64,000 bases of DNA from Thiosocius sp963759055. GTDB taxonomy: Bacteria > Pseudomonadota > Gammaproteobacteria > Chromatiales > Chromatiaceae. The stretch spans positions 147,752 to 211,751 of the forward strand of contig CAVWYD010000014.1 in NCBI GenBank assembly GCA_963759055.1. Reading direction: 5' to 3'. A program made the position numbers and the translations under genes. Shown piece after piece: positions 8,913 through 16,086 of this stretch (positions are counted from its first letter, which is position 1; every line of letters begins with the position of its first letter). Below the pieces are notes generated by a model, which did not search any database, was not told where the DNA came from, and saw only the letters and a program-made list of their open reading frames with translations.

Positions 8913-9309
8913 ATCATCGACGCGCATGATCGTCAGCACACGGATCGTCACTGAAAGCTCAGCCGGATCTGGAGAGTGGAACTCCATGTTCCCACCTTAG
9001 TAATCGATCTTCCAAAAGTAGTCATCCCTCTCGACAATGAGTCGGCACGATATCGTGCTGATCGTATGAATCGATGTCTTCGTCAAACCGATAGTACGTG
9101 CGCACCGAATCCAGGATTTGAGCGACTGTATCAGCGTCCAAACAAGCGACACCGCGCGTCATTACGATGCGACCGAGACCGGCGTTCAGAGACGTGACAA
9201 TTGCTGGGAAAGACGTCAATAATCGGATCGCGCGACTTTGAAAATGCACTCCTAACGCACATTCGTCGATCTGGACGTTGTCCGCGCCGGTGTCTCGCTT
9301 GCGAATCAC
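8913..9309 (-). pseudogene. DUF3768 family pseudogene
   Basis: The upstream part encodes the DUF3768 N-terminal half (GRIVMTRGVACLDADTVAQI, then SYDQHD), and the downstream part (8913-9060) is nucleotide-similar to the C-terminal half of the copy at 5781-6041 but in shifted frames. The gene is therefore broken by at least one frameshift. Together the two copies show a duplication followed by independent decay. Confidence 0.65.
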
Positions 9310-9315
9310 CAGCTG

Positions 9316-9630
9316 TCATGAGTCCGATAGCGGGAGTCCCAACCGCCCCCAGAATTTCAAGTACCACGGCAGCTGTTTGTACCAGCGCGAAACCTCGTGT
9401 AGTTTCTCTCGACCCGCTTCGCTAAGGGCGAAGAACTGGATCGAGTCCGGATTACGATCTGGGAAAACGACCGCGCGCAGATAGCCGTCGCGTTGTAGGC
9501 GATCGAACACCAACGCAATTTCGGGCACGTATTCCAGGTACAGACCGTTGCTCAAGCCGCCGGCCTTACGCAATAGATGGCCCTTATTGAGAGACCACAG
9601 GGCATCGTAAAGAAGGATTGAGTTTGGCAT
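9316..9630 (-). CDS. Small hypothetical protein, possible winged-helix
   Basis: 104 residues; I do not recognise a named family. The stretch IALVFDRLQRDGYLRAV and ALSEAGREKLHEVSRWY look like the recognition helix and wing region of small PadR/winged-helix-like proteins, but this is a guess. It lies directly upstream of the DUF3768 pseudogene on the same strand, so the two may once have been co-transcribed. Confidence 0.5.
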   Translation of the reverse strand: MPNSILLYDALWSLNKGHLLRKAGGLSNGLYLEYVPEIALVFDRLQRDGYLRAVVFPDRNPDSIQFFALSEAGREKLHEVSRWYKQLPWYLKFWGRLGLPLSDS

Positions 9631-9654
9631 GCGTCATCGTAGTATCTTATCGCT

Positions 9655-9802
9655 GTTGAATTGCACTGAACATTGAACCACTTTTGCATCGAAGCTTGAC
9701 GCGGCGACGAAATGCCATCTATTTCAAGCCTTAAGGAAATGCATGACTCGAGGTGGCCAATGCAAATATGCAAATCTGGGTCAAACGAACACGCAATTCA
9801 AC
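9655..9802 (+). mobile_element. MITE, full copy 1 (148 bp)
   Basis: Starts GTTGAATTGC and ends GCAATTCAAC, a perfect 10-bp terminal inverted repeat (12 bp CTGTTGAATTGC in better-kept copies). Interior motifs shared with other copies: TTTTGCATCGAAGCTTGAC, AAATGCATGACTC, TATGCAAATCTGGGTCAAAC. No coding capacity, so it is non-autonomous. No transposase is present in the window. Confidence 0.85.
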
Positions 9803-9858
9803 ACACTAGGGAGTCATAGCGCCGGTTTGCGATCAGATATTGGCTCAGCGGTATGCAG

Positions 9859-10743
9859 TTAACGTGTTCCAAGAAGATGATTGCTTACTTGGCGCTCGAA
9901 CAAGCGTTCAGCATTTTTGTAGGCGACGTTTTCGGCTATAGAGCGGGAAAACTGGCCTAGCCATTTTCGATTGATCTTTATCAGATCCCGATACTCGGCC
10001 CATCGGCTGTTCGCCCATGTGTCCGATCCAACCATGAATCTGTCGGGGAAGCGTTCGATCACGCGTCGCCAGTCTGCATCGATGATGCCATCTTTGTTCA
10101 TGATGTCGGACTCTCGATACGAGGTGTCGGCATATAGAGAGTCATATCTCGACATCATGGCTTCGACCACATTTGCGGGCTCGATCATGCCTGCGTGCGC
10201 CCAAATGACACGCAGCTCCGGTTCCATGTCGTACAAGAGGTCTACCGGCGCTTTGCCTGAGTGAACATGTATCAGAAGGTCGCGTTCTATCGCGATCGCA
10301 GCGATTCGTCGGAGCAGCGCTTTGTCCTCGGTGCTGACTTCGTGCAGGTGAAATTCGCCAATGCCATTGTAAGGATGGATAGCCAGTCGGTTCGACAAGT
10401 ACTCGAACATGTCAGGCAGAAGGGTCCAGTTCGTCGAATCGACCTCGCCGTGATAGGGACGCAGTTCAGGGACGATGCGGTTGGGTGCGAAGTTCAACAA
10501 TGTGAGGGTGCCTTCATCTGGCGTCGACGACACGAGTGCCATGGCCACGCCGCTGTCATCCATCAGTTTTAGGACAGCTTTGGGCGGAACTGGGTCCCAG
10601 GCCCGGCCGTTGTAGTGCATGTGCGCATCGAAAATTGGGAGTTCTGCAATCGCATTGCCGATGTAATCGTGTTTTTCATTGGCATCCGCGATGGCTGAAT
10701 GACAAGCCGCAAGTGCAGTGACTATGACGAGCAGAATCTTCAC
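9859..10743 (-). CDS. Amidohydrolase family protein, secreted
   Basis: 294 residues with a signal peptide (MKILLVIVTALAACHSAIA). Metal-dependent TIM-barrel hydrolase of the amidohydrolase_2 type: metal-binding FDAHMHY near the N terminus, then IHVHSG, WAHAGM and the distal aspartate in MVGSDTW. Substrate unknown. Start is GTG at 10743 with AAGGAG upstream. Isolated gene between a MITE and a dispersed repeat. Confidence 0.85.
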   Translation of the reverse strand: MKILLVIVTALAACHSAIADANEKHDYIGNAIAELPIFDAHMHYNGRAWDPVPPKAVLKLMDDSGVAMALVSSTPDEGTLTLLNFAPNRIVPELRPYHGEVDSTNWTLLPDMFEYLSNRLAIHPYNGIGEFHLHEVSTEDKALLRRIAAIAIERDLLIHVHSGKAPVDLLYDMEPELRVIWAHAGMIEPANVVEAMMSRYDSLYADTSYRESDIMNKDGIIDADWRRVIERFPDRFMVGSDTWANSRWAEYRDLIKINRKWLGQFSRSIAENVAYKNAERLFERQVSNHLLGTR

Positions 10744-10927
10744 GAAAGATACTCCTTGGTATCGCCCAACATTTAGGCCTTCAAATTCGCATGCTGACCT
10801 GGGAAAGGCGGCGCGCCACCGTCCGCATGAATGCAGCGAAGCGCTCGGTCATCCTGGCTGAGGGCCTGTTAGCGTCATCATGATCCTTGCTGTCGGCGAT
10901 TGCGTCGACGGCCCTCATTCCCGCTTC

Positions 10928-11136
10928 TTGAACTCCGCGTAATCCGCAGAAAAACCACTCCGGGCAACACTTCTGGCCGAACCTTTTCCTGGGACGGTGG
11001 CTCAAGGGGTTAGCCTTCCAAAAGTTTGAGAAATGAATGAGTTAAGTTTCGGGCAAAACCAAAGGCCTGCGCAAATCAGGGCGTTAGATGCGCGTGGGGG
11101 AAGCGAATGGGTCGCTTCGATTTTCGCGGCGGTTGA
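10928..11136 (+). repeat. Dispersed ksgA-start repeat, copy 3 (subtype A)
   Basis: Complete copy: left arm (CCGCAGAAAAACCACTCCGG), antisense ksgA core (GGCCGAACCTTTTCCTGGGA), subtype A middle (GCCTTCCAAAAGTTTGAGAA), right end (GGTCGCTTCGATTTTCGCGG). On the minus strand the ksgA start motif MSHRPRKRFGQ is readable and then runs into unrelated residues. Confidence 0.9.
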
Positions 11137-11502
11137 GATTGGCTGAGGGCATGTGGCTTGTAAAAAATACTGCAGAAGGGCCATCAGCACGTTACGCTGC
11201 GCCCAAAATCATTCCGCCTTCTCGCAGTGAACGCTTTGGGAATCAGCTCGTGAAGAAGCACTATCGAAGGAAGCGCGACTGATCACCTTTCGATAATGGG
11301 CGACTGCGGGAATCCCCCCATCTGATTGGCTTCGTGCTGATTGCAGGCTAGGATTCGACTGAACCGCTTGGGATTGCCAGTGAGAACTGCTCGCGAGCAC
11401 TGGGGTTATTATTAAGGGCGCCAGCCGGAAATTCCTTCTGCCAGCTTGATGTGGGCACTACATTCCGATCGGGTTAATAGCGATTTCACCTGGGATGCGT
11501 TA
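11137..11502. other. Intergenic, no gene seen
   Basis: About 365 bp between repeat copy 3 and the MFS gene end. Nothing recognisable on either strand. Confidence 0.45.
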
Positions 11503-12699
11503 TCACTGCAGGTCGGTTGAAGAAACAGGCACCTGTCGAATTTTCGCCTTCAATAACATCATCAACAGGCTGCCCAAGGCCATCATTACTGCCGCCAGGT
11601 AAAGGCCGTTGTTGTAGCTGCCATCGCCCTCTGCCAATACGCCGGTAATGGCAGGAGCGACAATCTGCGCGACACCATAGGAAATGGTCATCTTGCCCAT
11701 CATTTTTGCTGGCCGAGTAGGGTAGAAGCGCCCGGCCATGGTCAGCACAAGACTTACGATACCGATAAAGGTGCCGCCGAACAGCGTGGCGCCAAACAAT
11801 GTCATACCGAGGTTGGGGGTGATTACCGGCAACAGGATACTGATGAACTGCAATGTGAACGCCATGATCAGCGCATTGATATCGCCTATTCGCCTGGCAA
11901 CCAGGTCCCAGATGATGCAGGCTGGTGCGGCGGCCAGGCCGAGCACCATGAATGTCCGTGAGCCTTTACCCTGTAAGCCGGGCAGTTGATCAACAATCGC
12001 GACAATGAAGGTTGCACTCACTACATAGCCGACACCGGCACAGAAATAGGCTGCCATGAACAAACGTAAGAAGGTTTGACTCGGTGGCCGGTCGACCATG
12101 ACGGCCCCTTTCCTGGTGACCGACTTTGCTTCCGGGCGTGGAAGCCAGATCCAAGCTGGAATAGCCATCAGCCCGCCAATGACGGTTAGGAGTATCCATT
12201 GCTCACGCCAATCGAAGTGGGGTTGCATCAGTTCGGCAGCGACGGCGCAGAACGCGATACCCAGACCAATGCCACCAAAATGGATCCCCAGTTCACTACG
12301 ATGGTCATGGCGGATCAGCCAGTGCATGATCAGACCCGAACCAAGCAGCAACCCGGCAGCACTGCTCAGGCCGGCAACAAAACGCAAGGCGGCCCATAAC
12401 CAAAGGTTATTGGTTAGCCCCATGCCGACGGTTGTTGCCAGTGCCAGTATCAGGCCTACGCGATAAAGACGGTCCTTGAGGACGATGTCGCTGATCAGCG
12501 AAGCGATTATGGCACCGCTCAAATACCCCATGTAATTGACGGCTGCCAGCCAACCCCCATCGGCCACGCCTAATCCAGCCTGCTCCTGCATCAATGGCAA
12601 TAACGGTGTGTAGGCAAATCGCGCGATACCCAACATCAGTACCAGGCTGATTATGCCGGCGCTGAGCACCTTGAATCGCTCTGCCTGTCGAGTGCTCAT
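11503..12699 (-). CDS. YbfB/YjiJ-family MFS transporter
   Basis: 398-residue, 12-helix major facilitator of the YbfB/YjiJ type (MFS_4). The N-terminal GIARFAYTPLLPLMQEQAGL is the family signature for helix 1, and WLAAVNYMGYLSGA follows for helix 2. Substrate unknown; members are annotated as exporters. It follows a tautomerase gene with a 59-bp gap on the same strand, so the pair is probably one transcript. Confidence 0.9.
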   Translation of the reverse strand: MSTRQAERFKVLSAGIISLVLMLGIARFAYTPLLPLMQEQAGLGVADGGWLAAVNYMGYLSGAIIASLISDIVLKDRLYRVGLILALATTVGMGLTNNLWLWAALRFVAGLSSAAGLLLGSGLIMHWLIRHDHRSELGIHFGGIGLGIAFCAVAAELMQPHFDWREQWILLTVIGGLMAIPAWIWLPRPEAKSVTRKGAVMVDRPPSQTFLRLFMAAYFCAGVGYVVSATFIVAIVDQLPGLQGKGSRTFMVLGLAAAPACIIWDLVARRIGDINALIMAFTLQFISILLPVITPNLGMTLFGATLFGGTFIGIVSLVLTMAGRFYPTRPAKMMGKMTISYGVAQIVAPAITGVLAEGDGSYNNGLYLAAVMMALGSLLMMLLKAKIRQVPVSSTDLQ

Positions 12700-12758
12700 G
12701 GTGGACCCTTTGCGTTAGTGGCATTGACGCCCGAAATGGGGGGTGGTCGTTTGTGAAT

Positions 12759-12965
12759 CTATTTTTTATTTGTTCTGCGAAGTTCTGTTACCTGGTCGAA
12801 GCCGATCCCCCAGTTATCGGTATTTACCTCGTCGATGACCACTACCGTCGTGGCCGGGTTCTTTCCCAGAACATCCACAAGCAGTTGCGTGGCCCCTTGT
12901 ATCAGCTGAAGTTTCTGTTCTTTGGTTACGCCTTCGTCGGTGATCTTGATGTTTACGTATGGCAT
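12759..12965 (-). CDS. 4-oxalocrotonate tautomerase family protein
   Basis: 68 residues, typical for the family. Pro2 directly after Met gives the catalytic N-terminal proline, followed by YVNIKITDEGVTKEQK and VVVIDEVNTDNWGIG. Family members tautomerise enols or act on small halogenated acids. Here it precedes a YbfB-type MFS gene, suggesting processing of a small aromatic or keto compound that is transported, but the substrate is not shown. Confidence 0.88.
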   Translation of the reverse strand: MPYVNIKITDEGVTKEQKLQLIQGATQLLVDVLGKNPATTVVVIDEVNTDNWGIGFDQVTELRRTNKK

Positions 12966-13059
12966 TGGTTTGTATCTCCGTGGTTGGGCAATTGTGGCTT
13001 GGTTTGTGTGCCAGGCAAAAAACGGCTTGCCGGTGCAGCAGCTGCTACACCGAGGTGAT

Positions 13060-13520
13060 CTAAGCTACGGATGGGGCGGGCACGATTTTCTCGTTCATGG
13101 GTAAGAACAGTGCGGCCATAAAAATCAGAGTTGCAGCGACGGACAGGACACCGCATAAAACGCTGAATCCCCACGCACCGTGTATCCAGGCTGTTGAATT
13201 GCACTGAACATTGAGCCACTTTTGCATCGAAGCTTGACCCGACGACAGAATTCCATCTATCTGAAACCTTGAAGAAATGCATGACTCCAGGTGGTCCGCG
13301 CAAGTATGCAAATCTGGGTCAAACGAGCACGCAATTCAACAGGTTGCTGGATAAATGCGCGATGGCGCATCGTTTGAATGGCAAGAAAAACCCCGTACAG
13401 CCCAATCGACATAACGATTAGGTAGACCGACATCAGCAGGGAGGCTTCACCTCCGGGTGCCGAGGGCGTTTAGCGCGGCATGATAATGCCGAGCCCGGCC
13501 ATGGGGATTATTACGCCCAG
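13060..13520 (-). pseudogene. Membrane-protein gene interrupted by a MITE
   Basis: Minus-strand coding fragments lie on both sides of the MITE at 13193-13340. Upstream side: LLMSVYLIVMSIGLYGVFLA followed by IQTMRHRAFIQQ up to the element. Downstream side: AWIHGAWGFSVLCGVLSVAA, then TLIFMAALFLPMNEK and a stop near 13060. A further hydrophobic stretch (AYLGVIIPMAGLGIIMP) lies at about 13470-13550 in another frame. All are transmembrane-like, so an integral membrane protein was disrupted. The family cannot be named. Confidence 0.55.
13193..13340 (+). mobile_element. MITE, full copy 2 (148 bp)
   Basis: GTTGAATTGC...GCAATTCAAC, with outer CT/AG extending the inverted repeat to 12 bp (CTGTTGAATTGC / GCAATTCAACAG). 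Interior identical in plan to copy 1 and in the same orientation. It sits inside a membrane-protein reading frame, good evidence for insertion. Confidence 0.88.
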
Positions 13521-13607
13521 GTAGGCTACAGACCCTTTGAGTAACCCCTTGATTCCCGATTTCCTTCCTGGCGGAAAGCCTATGAGAGCTGCCAACGAGC
13601 ACAAGAA

Positions 13608-13645
13608 AACGGCCACCGGTTACCAACCGACGGCCGCTTCTTGTT
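13608..13645 (-). terminator. Terminator of the phasin gene
   Basis: On the minus strand, about 25 bases after the phasin stop, a GC-rich hairpin (CGGCCGTCGGTT / AACCGGTGGCCG, two mismatches) is followed by TTTTCTTGT, as in a Rho-independent terminator. Confidence 0.6.
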
Positions 13646-13667
13646 GCGACTGACCTATGATAGGTGA

Positions 13668-14015
13668 TCAGGCAGCTTTCTTTGCAGCTTTCTCAATACC
13701 CTCGGTCACAACCTTACGCACGTCTTCGGCCACTTCCTGGTTGAGCTGGGTTACGGTGTTTGCATCGGCGGCATAACCTTCTACCAGTTCACGGGCAGCG
13801 TCGCTCCGGGCGGCCAGGTAACCCTGGATTTCCGCGGGATCTTTGATCGACAGTGCGGATTTCCAGCTCGACAATGCCAATTCGGCCTGCTTGTTCAGTG
13901 CGGCCAGATTCAGTTCGACCAGCTTCTCGGTGTAGCTGAGAGCGATCTTATTGATCTCGACAACAGGGGCATACAATTCTTCGAAAGAAGCAAGGTTAGG
14001 TGTGTTCATGTTCAA
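13668..14015 (-). CDS. Phasin family protein
   Basis: 115 residues, all helical, with the phasin pattern (NLASFEELYAPVVEINKIAL, ELNLAALNKQAELALSSWKS) and an Ala/Lys-rich end (GIEKAAKKAA). Phasins coat polyhydroxyalkanoate granules. A PHA synthase and a second phasin lie 27 kb away. The leader holds a palindromic motif also found before the second phasin, suggesting a common PHA regulator. Confidence 0.88.
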   Translation of the reverse strand: MNMNTPNLASFEELYAPVVEINKIALSYTEKLVELNLAALNKQAELALSSWKSALSIKDPAEIQGYLAARSDAARELVEGYAADANTVTQLNQEVAEDVRKVVTEGIEKAAKKAA

Positions 14016-14075
14016 TCCCTCTCGGATAAAAGTTTAAGAAAACGGCTGATGTTGAGTACAGCATAGTGCTTGTTT

Positions 14076-14111
14076 TTGTGCAGTGCAACATTTTTTGTTG
14101 CACTGCATCAA
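14076..14111 (-). promoter_or_regulatory. Probable PhaR-type operator upstream of phasin
   Basis: Two motif copies face each other: TTGTGCAGTGCAACA (14076-14090) and, inverted, GTTGCACTGCATCAA (14097-14111). The core is an 11-bp perfect inverted repeat (TGCAGTGCAAC). The same motif occurs at 40971-41045 before the other phasin. PHA repressors (PhaR) of other bacteria bind TGC/GCA-rich palindromes; assignment is by analogy. Confidence 0.6.
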
Positions 14112-14300
14112 TTTGACCGACGGCGTCTCAGACGGAGCAATCCAACGGACCCTGTCCCCACAGGGATTCTCCACCCGACAGGGGCGACCCCGATGACTGC
14201 CGGGCTTGCAGCTGGAGCAGATCCAGGTGACTGTTTGAGGTTAGAGTAAAATGTCCGGGGCCATCTCCGATGCCGGTTCGAACGCTGTCGGCGAAATCGT

Positions 14301-14528
14301 CGGCAGTCCCGGTTCAGACCTTTCTAACTTCGCAGAAAGCGTAAGAAATCCACTCCGGGCAACAGTCCTGGCCGAACCTTTTCCTGGGACGGTGGCTCAA
14401 GGGGTTAGCCTTCCAAAAGTCTGAGAAGTGAAGGCGTTAAGTTTCGGGCAAAACCAAAGGCCTGCGCAAATCAGGGTGTTACGAATACGAGGGAGGGGAT
14501 TGTGGGTCGCTTCGATTTTCGCGGCGGT
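14301..14528 (+). repeat. Dispersed ksgA-start repeat, copy 4 (subtype A)
   Basis: Complete copy with left arm (CGCAGAAAGCGTAAGAAATC), ksgA core, subtype A middle and right end. The next ~70 bases (to about 14598) are also similar to the sequence after copy 8 (CTCGTTC, GCAGCGC, CTGTGTTGTC), so these two copies share a longer unit. Confidence 0.9.
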
Positions 14529-14600
14529 CGGTAAAACGGATCGCCGTGTTGATCGGCCCGTACCTCGTTCGGGCGCAGCGCCGTCTGTGTTGTCTAATCA

Positions 14601-14621
14601 TGTATATGAAGATAATATACA
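14601..14621 (+). promoter_or_regulatory. Palindromic operator before brnT
   Basis: Perfect 7-bp inverted repeat TGTATAT-gaagata-ATATACA ends 3 bases before the brnT ATG and overlaps an AT-rich promoter-like stretch (GATAATATAC). The ribbon-helix-helix antitoxin BrnA is known to autorepress its operon; this is its likely site. Confidence 0.55.
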
Positions 14622-14624
14622 TTT

Positions 14625-14939
14625 ATGATCGATTGGGCACTAGTCACCGGCTTCGATTGGGATGAGGGCAACGCCCGGAAAAGTGCCGAGAAGCACAGCG
14701 TTAGCCAGGGCGAGGCAGAGCAGGTCTTTTTCAATGAGCCGTTGCTGCTTCTACCGGATCAAAAGCACAGTGACAAAGAGCAACGGTTCCACGCCTTGGG
14801 CAAGACGCAGGATGGTCGTCCGCTTCACGTGACGTTCACACTGCGTGATGGTGGCAAATTGATTCGTGTGATCTCTGCGAGAGACATGCACCGCAAAGAG
14901 AGAATGTTCTATGGCAAAGCCAAGAAAGAAAATTCCTGA
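14625..14939 (+). CDS. brnT: BrnT family toxin
   Basis: 104 residues. BrnT is a RelE-fold ribonuclease toxin of type II toxin-antitoxin modules. Family marks: FDWDEGNARKSAEKHSVS near the start, EQVFFNEP, then HVTFTLRDGGKLIRVISARD and KERMFY at the end. It is slightly longer than usual (about 90) at both ends. The antitoxin gene overlaps its 3' end by 29 bases, in toxin-first order typical of brnTA. Confidence 0.9.
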   Translation: MIDWALVTGFDWDEGNARKSAEKHSVSQGEAEQVFFNEPLLLLPDQKHSDKEQRFHALGKTQDGRPLHVTFTLRDGGKLIRVISARDMHRKERMFYGKAKKENS

Positions 14940-15183
14940 GTTCAAAACGGAAGCTGAGGAGCGTGAGTTCTGGGAGAGCCACGATTCGAGTGATTACTTG
15001 GATTGGAGCCAAGCTGATGCGGTGCGGCTGCCGAACCTCAAGGCATCGACTAAGACGATCTCCCTGCGGCTTCCTGTGGCCTTACTTGAGCGCATCAAGC
15101 TGGAGGCAAACAAACGTGATATGCCGTATCAATCGTTGATCAAGGCTTGGCTGGCCGAGGATGTCTACCAGCGTCGTCCATGA
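14911..15183 (+). CDS. brnA: BrnA-like antitoxin (ribbon-helix-helix)
   Basis: 90 residues. N-terminal toxin-binding part (PEFKTEAEEREFWESHDSSD) and C-terminal CopG-type ribbon-helix-helix (TISLRLPVALLERIKLEANK, then RDMPYQSLIKAWLAE). It should neutralise BrnT and repress the operon through the palindrome at 14601-14621. Overlaps brnT by 29 bases. Confidence 0.9.
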   Translation: MAKPRKKIPEFKTEAEEREFWESHDSSDYLDWSQADAVRLPNLKASTKTISLRLPVALLERIKLEANKRDMPYQSLIKAWLAEDVYQRRP

Positions 15184-15323
15184 CGCCAACACGGCTTTAT
15201 TTTTTGCGAGCCGCCTGTTTGGACTTAGATGTTGGCTGAGGCGAGCAAGAAGTTTTGTTAGAACTATCTGCACAGAATGAATCTTTTCCTCGCACGATGA
15301 CCCAGCTTTTGGCGCCGGCTGGG

Positions 15324-16049
15324 TTACGGCTGCTTTTCTGATTTTCGAAAAACCATCAGGTGCTGCGTGGGCAGCACCTGCAGCGTCTTCTCCCAGATCA
15401 GGCCAACATTGGCCATCTCGGCCTTGGCCTGGGCCTCGGTCATCTTGTGTAAAGGCTTGATAGGGAGCGCCTTGTCCTCGCCGCGGTACTCAACGAGGTA
15501 GACTCGGCCGCCCGGGCGCAGGCTGTCGTAGATTCTCTGCATCATCTCGAACGGGTGCGAAAACTCGTGATAGGCGTCGACCATCAGCACGGCGTCGACG
15601 CCGGCCTGGGGTAGTCTCGGGTTGTCAATTGCACCCAGTACTGGCTCCAAGTTGTGGATGCCAAGGCGCTGTATTCTACGTGTCAGCAGCGTGATCATCT
15701 CGGGCTGGACGTCGACGGCGAGCACGCGGCCATCGGGCACGCGGGGTGCGATCCGGAAGCTGAAATAGCCGGTACCGGCGCCGATGTCTGCGACCACATC
15801 GTCGGGCTGCAGCGTGAGGCTGTCGACGACCCGGTCGGGTTGTTCTTCACGGACCCGCGACGTTCGTTCCAGCCAGGCGGCGCCGCGATGGCCCATGACT
15901 TGCGAGATCTCCCGGCCCATGTAGACCTTGCCGATGCCATCGCGGCTCGGCGTCGTCCAGCTGTATGCGGTGTCGGGCTGCAGGCCCCATGAGGTCACAG
16001 GCAGGAGGAATGCCAAGAAGGTCAGAAGCCGGCTTTTCCGATAGTGCAT
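15324..16049 (-). CDS. Secreted class I SAM-dependent methyltransferase
   Basis: 241 residues beginning MHYRKSRLLTFLAFLLPVTS, a signal peptide, so the enzyme appears exported, which is odd for a SAM-dependent enzyme. SAM-binding motif VVADIGAGTGYFSF (motif I), then VLAVDVQPEM and AVLMVDAYHEFSHP. The longer frame from 16178 would overlap the upstream ABC gene; the chosen start lies 37 bp after that gene's stop. Substrate unknown; small-molecule or lipid methylation is possible from its pairing with a lipid exporter-like protein. Confidence 0.78.
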   Translation of the reverse strand: MHYRKSRLLTFLAFLLPVTSWGLQPDTAYSWTTPSRDGIGKVYMGREISQVMGHRGAAWLERTSRVREEQPDRVVDSLTLQPDDVVADIGAGTGYFSFRIAPRVPDGRVLAVDVQPEMITLLTRRIQRLGIHNLEPVLGAIDNPRLPQAGVDAVLMVDAYHEFSHPFEMMQRIYDSLRPGGRVYLVEYRGEDKALPIKPLHKMTEAQAKAEMANVGLIWEKTLQVLPTQHLMVFRKSEKQP

Positions 16050-16086
16050 GGGACTCTCCAAGATTCCGCTGCCAACCGCGTTCGCT

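Noticed and set aside
10928..11136. Repeat family read as integron attC sites, because all copies face one way and contain GTTAGNN-like cores
   Set aside because: Only some copies fit GTTRRRY, no inverse core of the RYYYAAC form is found at the right place, the arms are not complementary, and the intervening genes are ordinary chromosomal operons rather than cassettes.
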